18,580 bases of DNA from CAMTWJ01 sp964643605 (lineage in GTDB: Bacteria > Patescibacteriota > Saccharimonadia > Saccharimonadales > 2-12-FULL-41-12): positions 1 through 18,580 of the forward strand of contig CAZXTF010000016.1 in NCBI GenBank assembly GCA_964643605.1, written 5' to 3'. The notes beneath the pieces were generated by a model, which was given only the letters and a program-made list of their open reading frames with translations, did no database searches and was not told the DNA's origin. Both the position numbers and the translations under genes were made by a program. The stretch's first letter is position 1. Each line of letters starts with the position of its first letter. Positions 1 through 7,578 of this stretch are shown here, piece by piece.

Positions 1-716
1 TGACTATACTTTTCTATTTCCTCCCACGGGATAGTAATAAGCGCTAATTTTCCATCAAGAGCATACTCAACCCTCTGTAAAAGCTTACCCTTGTACGCAA
101 GGATTCCTCGACTCTTCTTTTGTAGCTTCTTTCGCTCAGTGTCAAGCTCAGCCAAATTAGCCCCTCTTTTTACCATCTCTGCGAGAGCAAAAATACTGTC
201 TGCTGTGGTAGTCTCGGTTGTTAGACCAAGGCTGTCTGATAAAATACCGACTGATATAAAGCTAGCTGCTTCTTGGTTAATTGGCAGTTCTAACTCTTTG
301 CACAAACCGTAGATTACCTCAGTAGTTGATATCGCAGGTTTTATATACTGATCATTGGTAAATTCAATGGTGCTGGCTGTTTGATGATGATCAATAACTA
401 TGGACGGCCTGGAGGTTAACCAAGATAACTTAGCTGTCTTTTGCAGCGTTTCTAGCAAATCTAAGCTAGCAGTATCTACAATAATCGAGAGGTCAAAGTT
501 GGTTGGCAGCTCGTTTACCACCCTATCCCAGCCTTTCATGTAACGAAGATACCCGGGCATATCAACCCCACAGTACATCACAACATCTTTACCAAGATCT
601 CCTAGTATTTGCTCTAAAGCCAGCGAGCTTGATAAGCTATCACCATCTGGGTTATCTGCCTGGACAATAACGATCTTGTTTGATTCATCAAGTCGGGTTT
701 TGATCTGTTTTTCCAT
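1..716 (-). CDS. DHH-family phosphoesterase (NrnA/RecJ-like), 3' end cut by window edge
   Basis: The frame is open from an ATG at 714-716 to the window edge, giving 238 residues without a stop; the C-terminal (DHHA1-like) part lies outside. Motifs in order: DNPDGDS near residues 21-27, an isolated Asp in IVDTAS (D81), DHH at 109-111 followed by Q, and SDS at 160-162. These match the metal-binding motifs of DHH subfamily phosphoesterases, which degrade short oligoribonucleotides, pAp or cyclic dinucleotides using Mn2+. The His that usually sits two residues before the Asn of motif I (H-x-N-P-D) appears to be Ala here. The start codon directly follows the recR stop (TAG then ATG), with AAGGAAG about 13 nt upstream inside recR, so the two genes are probably translationally coupled. 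The family is clear; the substrate is not. Confidence 0.85.
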   Translation of the reverse strand, partial: MEKQIKTRLDESNKIVIVQADNPDGDSLSSSLALEQILGDLGKDVVMYCGVDMPGYLRYMKGWDRVVNELPTNFDLSIIVDTASLDLLETLQKTAKLSWLTSRPSIVIDHHQTASTIEFTNDQYIKPAISTTEVIYGLCKELELPINQEAASFISVGILSDSLGLTTETTTADSIFALAEMVKRGANLAELDTERKKLQKKSRGILAYKGKLLQRVEYALDGKLALITIPWEEIEKYS

Positions 717-1319
717 CTAAATTGTTTGTCTTCCTTCTAGCGCTCGACTTAGTGTTATATGATCAGCATACTCAAGATCAAGCCCAATAGGCAAACCTCG
801 AGCTAACCGTGAGACTGTTACCCCTGTATCTTTTAGCTTATCCGCAATGAATAATGCTGTCGATTCGCCCTCTACACTCGCATTTGTAGCCAAGATTAAC
901 TCTTTTACTTTGTCGTTTTTAATACGCTCTGCCAGCTCATTAATGTGTAGTTTTTCTGGGGTTATACCATCAATCGGCGATATTAAACCGCCCAAAACAT
1001 GATACGTACCCTTAAAGCCTGTTTTCTCGATTGCAATAATATCAAATGGATCTGCTACTACGGCAATAACCTGCTTATCTCGAGACGGATCTGAGTACAG
1101 CGGCGAAACCTCTTCGTTTTTACTGATAAGCGCAAAGGTTACTGGACAATACGTAATATTTTTATGTAGGTCTTTTAGGGCACTTTCGAGTTTTGCCGCT
1201 TTTTGCTCACTACTTTTGAATAAATAGTACGCATAGCGTTCGGCACTACGAGGGCCAACACCAGGCAATACCTCAAGAGCTTCAATCAATGCTTGGAGGC
1301 TATGAGGTAATATCGCCAT
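717..1319 (-). CDS. recR: Recombination mediator RecR with degenerate zinc finger
   Basis: A 200-residue protein, the usual RecR length. It has an N-terminal helix-hairpin-helix (LEVLPGVGPRSAERYAYYL, about 16-34), a Toprim domain with AIEKTG and YHVLGG, then LATNASVEGESTAL and the C-terminal RLARGLPIGLDLEYAD motif. RecR works with RecO/RecF to load RecA on gapped DNA. The zinc module between HhH and Toprim is decayed: C58 is kept, but the second Cys position is T61 and the CxxC that should follow is S72-P-L-Y75. The gene lies 11 nt downstream of ybaB and abuts the DHH gene. The ybaB-recR pairing is the common bacterial arrangement, although dnaX, usually the third member, is displaced upstream. 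Identity is certain; the effect of losing the zinc ligands is not known from sequence. Confidence 0.96.
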   Translation of the reverse strand: MAILPHSLQALIEALEVLPGVGPRSAERYAYYLFKSSEQKAAKLESALKDLHKNITYCPVTFALISKNEEVSPLYSDPSRDKQVIAVVADPFDIIAIEKTGFKGTYHVLGGLISPIDGITPEKLHINELAERIKNDKVKELILATNASVEGESTALFIADKLKDTGVTVSRLARGLPIGLDLEYADHITLSRALEGRQTI

Positions 1320-1330
1320 CTTCTCTCTCG

Positions 1331-1624
1331 TTAAAGGCCTAGGTTGCCGAGCACACCCATCATTGGCTGCATTTTTTCAGCGGCAACTTTTTGACTGGTC
1401 GAAATTGCATTCTTAACAGCTTCTTCAACCCATTTCTCGAGTTCTCGAATATCATCAAGATCTACTCGCTCTGGGTCGATATGTATTTTTTTTATCTTCT
1501 GCTCGCCAGTAATCTCCACCCTAACTGCATCATCGCCAGCAGAAACAGTGATAACCTGTTTTTGTAGCTCCTTTTGCAGCTTCTTAACCTTCATGAGCAT
1601 TTTAGCTTGATCAAATTTATTCAT
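1331..1624 (-). CDS. ybaB: Nucleoid-associated protein, YbaB/EbfC family
   Basis: A 97-residue protein with the YbaB layout: an N-terminal helix (MNKFDQAKMLMKVKKLQKEL), a central strand region with VRVEITGEQKIKKIHIDPE, and a C-terminal helix (EKWVEEAVKNAISTSQKVAAEKM). Members form dimers that bind DNA and coat the nucleoid. The start at 1624 is supported by AAGGAGAGG just upstream. It precedes recR by 11 nt, the classic ybaB-recR pair. A TGTTACAAT extended -10 lies 22 nt before the start, so this pair may have its own promoter in addition to read-through from the membrane protein gene. Confidence 0.93.
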   Translation of the reverse strand: MNKFDQAKMLMKVKKLQKELQKQVITVSAGDDAVRVEITGEQKIKKIHIDPERVDLDDIRELEKWVEEAVKNAISTSQKVAAEKMQPMMGVLGNLGL

Positions 1625-1648
1625 TTATTCCTCTCCTTCATGGTCTAT

Positions 1649-1657
1649 TGTAACAGA
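1649..1657 (-). promoter_or_regulatory. Extended -10 candidate promoter for ybaB-recR
   Basis: On the minus strand the motif TGT-TACAAT occurs between the membrane protein stop and ybaB. I see no convincing -35, but the TGn extension occurs repeatedly in front of genes in this window. The predicted start of transcription would leave room for the ybaB Shine-Dalgarno. Confidence 0.35.
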
Positions 1658-1669
1658 TTGAGTCGAAAG

Positions 1670-2857
1670 CTATTTCTGGATAATTACTTTTAGCGTTGCA
1701 TCAGCGTGGGGCCAGCCGATGTAGTAACGACTGGCATGGAAATATGTGATTCCTGCCACCAGCACTGCCACACACATAACTCCAACTGTTCTGGCAAATG
1801 GATTTCGTGGAAAAACAGAGAACCACTGCTGTAATAATAAACTAAGCCCAGCTACAATAAATAGATACGAGAACACTAAAGCTATCCCGATAAACTCAAA
1901 GCCTCCGAGCGTCATAAGGATTATAGAAACTATCAGCCCTCCCAAGATTAGCTTGTAGCGAATTGGGTGAAGCCCTGATCGATATGAGTAGACTCCCAGC
2001 CCAAATAGGATCAAGGAAGTTATATCTAAGATTGGCGTGCCAACAAGCCAGCGTAGCGGCTCATCAACCCCGTTCACAATAAAAGCCCTCCAGATATCTA
2101 CAAAATTATTAGCCATAACCTGTAATGATAAGGTCTTTTCTCCGCCTACAAGCCCTAAAATTTGCTGATACTGACCTGGTTGCCTCACTAGACTATATAT
2201 AAGTGGAGCAAGTGAACCTGCAAATAATAATAAGCTCATTAATTTTGTTGGTAAGCTAGATTTGCCCCACATAAATCGCAGTTCGTTTCTGCCAAATATT
2301 ACGGAACATAGTACCAAAAACCAAAATCCTGGCACATAGAGCGTCAAGCCCGCAAAAAGCGCAACTAGAGGCAATAGTTTTGGCCTTTTTCGTTCGCTTG
2401 CCCAAATGCCAATACAGATCAGTGTAAGGGTTGCAAAAATGTACGATATGCCAAATTCAGCAGATCTTGCTTGGTGCAAGAACCAACTTGAAGAGCTAAA
2501 AAGAAGTGTGCCCAGTACTGCTATCCGGGCAGTGTACCAATGTCGCAAAATATAATACATCGCTACAATACAGCTCACTGCCATCGCTACTGATACCAAA
2601 CGTAAATATGCAGAGGTATCAAAACCTAATTTAAATAGTACTGCTTGGGCAGTTCTCTGAGGCAGAAAAGCTGCCGAACTTATAAGCTCTGACTTGTTTG
2701 TAATTGCCAAAGTTTTTGGGTTTTCAAAAGGCGAAACAAATGTTCGATATTCGTGTAAGCCCGGAAGAATAATTGCTGCTACTAAAGCAGCTACCAGTAG
2801 GGCTACAGCAAGAGGCCGCCAAATTATAGCCCACAAATCAGCAAGTTTCTCTTTCAT
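1670..2857 (-). CDS. Polytopic membrane protein, possibly GT-C glycosyltransferase-like
   Basis: A 395-residue, strongly hydrophobic protein. A first membrane segment (about 14-32) is followed by an approximately 50-residue extracytoplasmic loop (HEYRTFVSPFENP and beyond), then about eight to ten further hydrophobic segments, starting with LRLVSVAMAVSCIVAMYYIL and ending in two C-terminal segments. The alternation of helices with ILRHWYTARIAVLGTLLFSSSSWFLHQARSAEF resembles the PMT/ArnT/GT39 fold, in which lipid-linked sugars are transferred outside the membrane. The acidic DE or ED pair expected in the first loop of true GT-C enzymes is not evident, so the activity is unproven. It lies 22 nt downstream of dnaB. 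There is no good Shine-Dalgarno; a TGG-TACAAT element ends 11 nt before the ATG, which suggests a short-leader or leaderless transcript. Confidence 0.6.
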   Translation of the reverse strand: MKEKLADLWAIIWRPLAVALLVAALVAAIILPGLHEYRTFVSPFENPKTLAITNKSELISSAAFLPQRTAQAVLFKLGFDTSAYLRLVSVAMAVSCIVAMYYILRHWYTARIAVLGTLLFSSSSWFLHQARSAEFGISYIFATLTLICIGIWASERKRPKLLPLVALFAGLTLYVPGFWFLVLCSVIFGRNELRFMWGKSSLPTKLMSLLLFAGSLAPLIYSLVRQPGQYQQILGLVGGEKTLSLQVMANNFVDIWRAFIVNGVDEPLRWLVGTPILDITSLILFGLGVYSYRSGLHPIRYKLILGGLIVSIILMTLGGFEFIGIALVFSYLFIVAGLSLLLQQWFSVFPRNPFARTVGVMCVAVLVAGITYFHASRYYIGWPHADATLKVIIQK

Positions 2858-2868
2858 ACGCTTGCTCT

Positions 2869-2877
2869 ATTGTACCA
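2869..2877 (-). promoter_or_regulatory. Extended -10 candidate for the membrane protein gene
   Basis: Minus-strand TGG-TACAAT lies in the short dnaB-membrane protein gap. The hexamer's downstream edge is 11 nt from the ATG, which would place the transcription start a few bases before the start codon. No clear -35 is visible. Confidence 0.35.
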
Positions 2878-2879
2878 GC

Positions 2880-4247
2880 TTAAGCATCAAAAGGTGTAGT
2901 GTGTTTACTGTCAAGACTACGCAAACGTTGCTTTTCTTTGTCGAAATACAGCTCGATTGCTCCCGTTGGGCCATTTCGATGCTTCTTAATAAATACATCT
3001 GTAATATTTCGTCGTTCTGTATCGGGATTGTAGTATTCTTCACGATACAAAAAGGCTACCACGTCAGCATCTTGCTCAATTGACCCAGACTCACGAAGGT
3101 CAGCTAGTTGTGGGATTTGTGGTGAGCGGCTCTCTACCGAACGACTTAACTGACTTAGCGCCACTACTGGAACGTTCAATTCTCGAGCAATACCCTTGAG
3201 CCCTCTAGAAATTTCAGAAATCTCTTGCACACGATTGCCAAAATCACCACCACTAAATTTAGCTCCACCACTCATAAGCTGTAGGTAATCAACGATAATA
3301 AGCCCGATAGGACGCTGATGCGCCTCCCGACGAGCTTTGGTGCGCAAATCACTAACCGTTATACCAGGAGTGTCGTCAATATAAATCTGAGCTTCGCTCA
3401 GTGTTCCCATAGCATGACCAATCTTCTCAAAATCAGTATCGTTCAGGTTTCCTGTGCGTAAGTTCCAGGCATCCACACCTGCTTCAGCGGCCAACAAACG
3501 GTCTACTAGCTGCTCCTTGCTCATTTCTAGACTAAAGAGCAGTACTGGCTGCCCTGCTTTTACGGCCACGTTGTGGGCAAGATTGAGCGCCAACGCAGTC
3601 TTACCCATACTCGGTCGAGCAGCCAAGATAAACAAATCACTCCGCTGTAAGCCAGCTAAGATATTGTCGAGATCTTTAAAACCTGTTGGAATACCCCGAA
3701 TTGTACCCTTGTCTTTGTGGAGCTCATCCAAACGCTCAAAGCTATCACCCAAGATTTGCTCCAGACTAACCACATCTTGCTGAGTATGCTGCTGACTAAC
3801 CTCAAACAAACGAGATTCTGCCAGTTCTATGATATTTTGGAGCGGTTCTTCTTCATTGAAACCAAGGTTTACAATATTCTCGCTCGCTTTTATAAGGCGT
3901 CTCCGCAGAGCTTTATCGGCAACAATTTCGGCATAGCGAACGGCATGCGCCGCAGTTGGTACAAAGTTAGTTAGCTCACTCAAATACGACGAGCCACCGA
4001 CCATATCAAGCTCTTGGCTGCCTTTTAGTTCATCAGATAATGTCAGCACATCGAGCGGACTGTGCTTATCATACAGCCGTTTTGCAGCGGCAAATATCTT
4101 GCCATGTCGCTCGTCGTAAAAATCTTCGGCTTTGATAATATCGGCAATCTTAACAATTGCATCGCTATCAATAAGAATAGAACCGAGCAAACTTGCTTCT
4201 GCGTCGGGATTCTGAGGGGGCACTTTAGCTGGCGGTTGTCGATCCAC
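2880..4247 (-). CDS. dnaB: Replicative DNA helicase DnaB
   Basis: A 455-residue protein matching the family in length and layout. The N-terminal helical domain begins PPQNPDAEASLLGSIL and continues to about residue 155. The RecA-like domain follows, with Walker A ARPSMGKTALALN (K216), Walker B IGLIIVDYLQLM (D320), LSQLSRSVESR, and the C-terminal QDADVVAFLYREEYY and FIKKHRNGPTGAIELYFD motifs. DnaB is the hexameric 5'-3' helicase at the fork and recruits primase. The start is GTG at 4247, with AAGGA 7 nt upstream. It follows dnaX by 30 nt on the same strand, so helicase and clamp-loader subunits are probably co-transcribed. No intein or frameshift is seen. Confidence 0.97.
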   Translation of the reverse strand: MDRQPPAKVPPQNPDAEASLLGSILIDSDAIVKIADIIKAEDFYDERHGKIFAAAKRLYDKHSPLDVLTLSDELKGSQELDMVGGSSYLSELTNFVPTAAHAVRYAEIVADKALRRRLIKASENIVNLGFNEEEPLQNIIELAESRLFEVSQQHTQQDVVSLEQILGDSFERLDELHKDKGTIRGIPTGFKDLDNILAGLQRSDLFILAARPSMGKTALALNLAHNVAVKAGQPVLLFSLEMSKEQLVDRLLAAEAGVDAWNLRTGNLNDTDFEKIGHAMGTLSEAQIYIDDTPGITVSDLRTKARREAHQRPIGLIIVDYLQLMSGGAKFSGGDFGNRVQEISEISRGLKGIARELNVPVVALSQLSRSVESRSPQIPQLADLRESGSIEQDADVVAFLYREEYYNPDTERRNITDVFIKKHRNGPTGAIELYFDKEKQRLRSLDSKHTTPFDA

Positions 4248-4277
4248 TTCTTATTCCTTGTTTCTTTATAGGTGTAC

Positions 4278-5693
4278 TTATGATTCTAGCACTTCGCTTG
4301 GCCCAAAAATATTGGTTATGCTATCATGTATCTCATTTTTTGGCGCTGGTGCATCGATCTTGGTGGGTGGGACCGAATTTTGAGAGATATTAATCTGCAC
4401 AATTTTAGGGTTCATGCCCATTACAATTTCGCTCAATACTGGCTTATTCTCTGTCATCTGGCGAACGTGAAACGCAAAATCAAATGACAGCGTGAGGCTA
4501 TCCTCTTCTTCGGCTACTACTGCCATTCGAGCAACTCCATACAAAGTACGGTTTTTGACCTTCAAAGCCTCTAGTATTGACTCCCAGAGGTCATTTTTCT
4601 CTGAACTACCTACGACCGTTGGCGTTTCTTTTGGAGCAACTTGTTCTACAACTGTTTTTGTGGGGGCTTTGATCTCCGATACTTTTCTAGGTGGCAACGT
4701 GGGTTCTGGAGCGGGTATGGTTGGTATGGATTTTTGTTCAAGCATTGTTTCAAGAAGCAATAACTCTAACTCAGTTTTAGGCTCACGACTGGCTGGTACT
4801 CGCAGTAAACCCCGAAGTAATGCAAATAAACTCTGTTGCTCAAAAGGTATTTGATTATGCACAAGCATGTTTCGTAAATACCCTGAAAGTTGTCGAGCAA
4901 TTGACTCGGGAGTTGCACCTGAGGAATAGGCAATGTTTAGTAAAGTGAGTACATCGTTGGTGTTGCCAGCCTGCATTTGCTTAATTAACTCATCAAGAGA
5001 ACCACCCTTTATGTACCCCAAGGCACTTTCGACGTCCTTTTTCTTTATCGTATCATCGGTGTTACGAATTTGATCAAGCAACGAAATACTGTCCCGAAAG
5101 CTTCCTTTGCCGTGTTCTGCGATAAGCTTTAGGGCATCAGGTTCAACTGTAAGCCCCTCTTTCTCGGCAATTTTCTGCAAGTGTTTTGTTACATCATCAG
5201 TCGTAACCGGCCGAAATGTAAAATGCAAACAACGACTAATAATAGTCTCCGGTAGCTTATGGAACTCGGTGGTCGCTAAGATGAAAATAACATGCTCAGG
5301 CGGCTCCTCAAGCGTCTTTAATAGCGCATTAAACGCCTCTTTAGTGAGCATATGCACTTCATCGACAATATATACCTTATACTTTGCGCTTACTGGAGCG
5401 ATATGAACTTTGTCACGCAAATCTCGTATTTCATCAATTCTTCGGTTTGAGGCTGCGTCAATTTCGATGATATCAATATGTGTCTCATTTATATCATACG
5501 GAAGCTTGTTGATATCATGCGCAAAGATACGTGCCACACTTGTTTTGCCAACTCCTCTTGGGCCGGTGAACAGATATGCATGAGCTACAGAACCTTTTTT
5601 TATGGTGTTCTGCAGTGTTGTTGTGATGTGTTCTTGGCCTACAAGCTCACTCAATGTTTTTGAGCGGTAGACACGATATAATGCTTTTCCCAT
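4278..5693 (-). CDS. dnaX: DNA polymerase III gamma/tau subunit (clamp loader ATPase) lacking the zinc module
   Basis: A 471-residue protein. The AAA+ part has LSELVGQEHITTTLQNTI, Walker A GPRGVGKT (44-51), IDAASNRRIDEIRDL, Walker B IVDEVHML (109-116), FNALLKTLEEPPEHVIFILATTE, and the SRC arginine-finger motif (153-155). The four-Cys zinc-binding insert normally present between Walker A and EIDAAS is missing: a short Cys-free linker at about 60-73 replaces it. The C-terminal third (about 320-471) contains a Pro-rich linker and a weakly conserved domain III-like segment. DnaX loads the sliding clamp. The usual partners ybaB-recR lie two genes downstream. No Shine-Dalgarno is visible, and a TATACT hexamer ends 9 nt before the ATG, consistent with a leaderless mRNA. 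Confidence 0.95.
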   Translation of the reverse strand: MGKALYRVYRSKTLSELVGQEHITTTLQNTIKKGSVAHAYLFTGPRGVGKTSVARIFAHDINKLPYDINETHIDIIEIDAASNRRIDEIRDLRDKVHIAPVSAKYKVYIVDEVHMLTKEAFNALLKTLEEPPEHVIFILATTEFHKLPETIISRCLHFTFRPVTTDDVTKHLQKIAEKEGLTVEPDALKLIAEHGKGSFRDSISLLDQIRNTDDTIKKKDVESALGYIKGGSLDELIKQMQAGNTNDVLTLLNIAYSSGATPESIARQLSGYLRNMLVHNQIPFEQQSLFALLRGLLRVPASREPKTELELLLLETMLEQKSIPTIPAPEPTLPPRKVSEIKAPTKTVVEQVAPKETPTVVGSSEKNDLWESILEALKVKNRTLYGVARMAVVAEEEDSLTLSFDFAFHVRQMTENKPVLSEIVMGMNPKIVQINISQNSVPPTKIDAPAPKNEIHDSITNIFGPSEVLES

Positions 5694-5702
5694 CTACACT
5701 CA

Positions 5703-5731
5703 AGTATAGCCTTTTAAAGCAAGATTGTAGA
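5703..5731 (-). promoter_or_regulatory. dnaX: Candidate promoter of dnaX, leaderless geometry
   Basis: On the minus strand: -35 TCTACA (5726-5731), 17-nt spacer, -10 TATACT (5703-5708). The predicted transcription start falls about 3 nt before the ATG, and no Shine-Dalgarno is present. Confidence 0.4.
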
Positions 5732-5748
5732 TTGTATTAATTACAAGA

Positions 5749-6258
5749 CTATAGCGCTGCTTCGAGAGCTGCCCATTCGGCAGTATCATCTTCTTCTGGT
5801 ACGTTCACACTTACTTGATCACCAGGTTTTGCCTTAAAGTACGTAACACTGGCAAGTAATACTCGATATTTTCGGTCTGCTACTTTTACAAAGTAATGCC
5901 CGTCCTCAAGCTCTAAAGAGCCAACAAGCTGCTTCCTGGGAATTGGGCCAATTTGTTTATATAAAAAGGTACCGTCGTCAGCAATAGTAAGCTTTAGGAT
6001 ATCTCCCTGTACCAGTTTCGACTTACTAGCGTAGTTGGCAGGTACTGGATATGTTTTACTGTCACTCCCAACCATATTCTGTCCGTCGAATACGCCTTCG
6101 ATAACTTTACCGATGTTTTCTTCTTTAGCAACCTTTGTTGCTACCGGGTCGTCACCAAGAAGGCTCAAAATAAGCTCTTTTGCAGCAGCAAGACTCGTTT
6201 CGGCCTCTGCAATTAGAGAACGAAGTCGTTTTATTTGCTTGTCTGGTATATCTGCCAT
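5749..6258 (-). CDS. Conserved hypothetical protein with N-terminal coiled coil and beta-rich domain
   Basis: A 169-residue soluble protein. Residues about 5-33 (KQIKRLRSLIAEAETSLAAAKELIL) form an amphipathic helix likely to be a coiled coil. After an acidic linker, residues about 48-155 are beta-rich, with EGVFDGQNMVGSDSKTYPVPANYASKSKLVQGDILKLTI, a short DGTFLYKQIGPIPRK segment, and a second beta block GHYFVKVADRKYRVL. The tail is acidic. There are no catalytic motifs, Cys pairs or membrane segments. I recall similar proteins only as uncharacterised CPR proteins and assign no function; the KxxxGD.L.L pattern is reminiscent of small nucleic-acid-binding beta barrels, but that is a guess. The ATG has AGAGG upstream. 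It stands alone between the rplL terminator and the dnaX promoter and has its own good promoter. Confidence 0.75.
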   Translation of the reverse strand: MADIPDKQIKRLRSLIAEAETSLAAAKELILSLLGDDPVATKVAKEENIGKVIEGVFDGQNMVGSDSKTYPVPANYASKSKLVQGDILKLTIADDGTFLYKQIGPIPRKQLVGSLELEDGHYFVKVADRKYRVLLASVTYFKAKPGDQVSVNVPEEDDTAEWAALEAAL

Positions 6259-6322
6259 TTTGTTTCCTCTTATATGTCTCTTCGGTGTTTGTTAGTCTCT
6301 TTTTAACTACTTTACCTTGCGT

Positions 6323-6351
6323 AAAATACCACGTTTAAGATAAGGAGTCAA
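6323..6351 (-). promoter_or_regulatory. Promoter of the 169-residue hypothetical gene
   Basis: Minus strand: -35 TTGACT (6346-6351), 17-nt spacer ending in the TGG extension, -10 TATTTT (6323-6328). The predicted start of transcription near 6316 gives a leader of about 58 nt that carries the AGAGG ribosome binding site. Confidence 0.6.
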
Positions 6352-6364
6352 AGTATTCCTGTGG

Positions 6365-6406
6365 AAAAATAAAAGCATACACACCATATCTAGCGTGTAT
6401 GCTTTT
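6365..6406 (-). terminator. Intrinsic terminator of rplJ-rplL
   Basis: A 12-bp perfect stem (6371-6382 with 6395-6406, core GCATACAC) and a 12-nt loop, followed on the minus strand by ATTTTT. It begins 18 nt after the rplL stop. The stem ends are A/T runs on both sides, so it could also stop plus-strand transcription. Confidence 0.85.
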
Positions 6407-6423
6407 TGCTGTTATCCTAAATA

Positions 6424-6831
6424 TTACGATAGTTCAGCGGTTGCGCCTGCGTCTTCAAGCGTCTTCTTTGCAGCTTCGGCTTCATCCTTAGCTACTTTTT
6501 CTTTGATGACCTTTGGAGCGCCATCTACAAGAGCTTTTGCTTCACCAAGACCAAGACCTGTAATGTCTTTTACGGCCTTAATAACAGCTACTTTTTGTGC
6601 ACCTGCGTCTTTAAGAGTAACGTCATACTCACTCTTTTCTTCAGCTGCTGGAGCGTCATCGCCTGCACCTGGAGCAGCTGCTACTGCAACAGCTGGAGCT
6701 GCGGCACTAACACCCCAGTATTCTTCGAGGAATTTTACAAATTTGCTGATTTCAAGCGCACTTAGCTTATCAAGCTCAGCAACAAGCTTTTCAAATTCTT
6801 TTGGTACTTCAACTTTTTCGTTGTCTGCCAT
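6424..6831 (-). CDS. rplL: 50S ribosomal protein L7/L12
   Basis: A 135-residue protein. The N-terminal dimerisation helices (EVPKEFEKLVAELDKLSALEISKFVKFLEEYWGV) are followed by an Ala/Pro/Gly-rich hinge (about 45-65) and the C-terminal factor-binding domain with KSEYDVTLKDAGAQKVAVIKAVKDITGLGLGEAKALVDGAP. Multiple copies form the flexible stalk, attached through L10, that recruits translation GTPases. The start is preceded by AAGGAG at good spacing. It lies 15 nt after rplJ and just before a strong terminator, so it is the last gene of a two-gene operon under the L10 leader. Confidence 0.97.
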   Translation of the reverse strand: MADNEKVEVPKEFEKLVAELDKLSALEISKFVKFLEEYWGVSAAAPAVAVAAAPGAGDDAPAAEEKSEYDVTLKDAGAQKVAVIKAVKDITGLGLGEAKALVDGAPKVIKEKVAKDEAEAAKKTLEDAGATAELS

Positions 6832-6846
6832 ATAATTATCTCCTTA

Positions 6847-7377
6847 TTATTGTATTGCTTCTGCACGAGCGTTGAGGACATTCAAAACACCTCGTACGTT
6901 GCCAGATAGTACATTTGCAAATTCACTAAGTGGGGCTGCAATGGTACCAACCAGCTGTGCTCGCAGTTGTTCTTTGCTTGGCAAGCTTGCAAGCGCCTTA
7001 ACGTCTTCTGGAGCCATAAAGACACCTTCTGGCGTGATTGCACCAACAAACTGCATTTTGCCGGTGCTCTTGCTAAATCTAGCAAGTACTTGAGCTGGCG
7101 CTACTTCATCTTCACTGTTAAAGGCGTAAAGAAGCTGGCTCGTAAGACTTGATGTATCAACATCTTTTAGCTTGTCACTACCAGACAAAGCCTGGATAAC
7201 AAGCCGATTCTTGACAACCTTTACCGAAGTAGCGTTGTCTTTTGCAGCCTTTCGAAGCTCTTGAAGCTCTTTTACAGTAGTACCTTGATAGTTGGCGACT
7301 ACAGTTAGCTTTGAGTTGCTCAACAGCTGGCTTAGCTCAGAAACAATCTGTTCTTTTTCTAATTTTGTTAAAGCCAC
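6847..7377 (-). CDS. rplJ: 50S ribosomal protein L10
   Basis: A 176-residue protein with the family N-terminus MALTKLEKEQIVSELSQLLSNSKLTVVANYQGTTVKELQELRKAAKDN, then VKVVKNRLVIQAL, a central domain, and a C-terminal helix (APLSEFANVLSGNVRGVLNVLNARAEAIQ) that carries L12 dimers. L10 forms the base of the L12 stalk on 23S rRNA and is the RNA-binding part of the L10-L12 autoregulator. The start is GTG at 7377, with AAAGGA upstream. The gene follows a 165-nt leader with an L10-binding site and a terminator. Confidence 0.97.
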   Translation of the reverse strand: MALTKLEKEQIVSELSQLLSNSKLTVVANYQGTTVKELQELRKAAKDNATSVKVVKNRLVIQALSGSDKLKDVDTSSLTSQLLYAFNSEDEVAPAQVLARFSKSTGKMQFVGAITPEGVFMAPEDVKALASLPSKEQLRAQLVGTIAAPLSEFANVLSGNVRGVLNVLNARAEAIQ

Positions 7378-7436
7378 GTATAAATCCTTTCTACTATAGC
7401 TTTTGTGATATCGACCAAAAGTACCTCTTAGGAAAC

Positions 7437-7463
7437 AAAAAATCTTTGGAAAAATTCCAAAGA
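7437..7463 (-). terminator. Attenuator terminator in the rplJ leader
   Basis: Minus-strand hairpin with two 9-nt arms, UCUUUGGAA (7455-7463) and UUCCAAAGA (7443-7451), a 3-nt loop, and then six U's (7437-7442). It lies between the L10-binding site and rplJ, not after a gene. Its 5' arm overlaps 7457-7465, which can pair with 7527-7535 in the L10 site. Confidence 0.75.
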
Positions 7464-7488
7464 CATAGTGTTCACAAGGTTTATATTT

Positions 7489-7542
7489 GCCTCGGTAGCA
7501 TTCTTATATCTCTTTCGAGACGCTACTGTCTTCGGTACTTCA
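7489..7542 (-). promoter_or_regulatory. Ribosomal protein L10 leader (L10-L12 binding site)
   Basis: The minus-strand RNA contains the two hallmark strands of the L10 leader family: ACCGAAGACAGUAGC (about 7522-7536) and GCUACCGAGG (7490-7499). GUAGC pairs with GCUAC, and a UCUC-GAAA-GAGA tetraloop hairpin (7509-7520) lies between them, with unpaired bases forming the expected internal loop or kink. In other bacteria the L10(L12)4 complex binds this element and represses its own operon. Confidence 0.85.
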
Positions 7543-7548
7543 GGGGTA

Positions 7549-7577
7549 ATTATAGCAAAAAGCCTTCTGTATTTCAA
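7549..7577 (-). promoter_or_regulatory. Promoter of the rplJ-rplL operon
   Basis: Minus strand: -35 TTGAAA (7572-7577), 17-nt spacer ending in TGC, perfect -10 TATAAT (7549-7554). It starts two bases after the stop codon of the upstream gene, and transcription would begin near 7542, at the 5' end of the L10 leader. Confidence 0.85.
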
Positions 7578-7578
7578 C

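Noticed and set aside
91..312. Plus-strand 73-codon frame near the window start
   Set aside because: Antisense to the DHH phosphoesterase, which has conserved motifs throughout.
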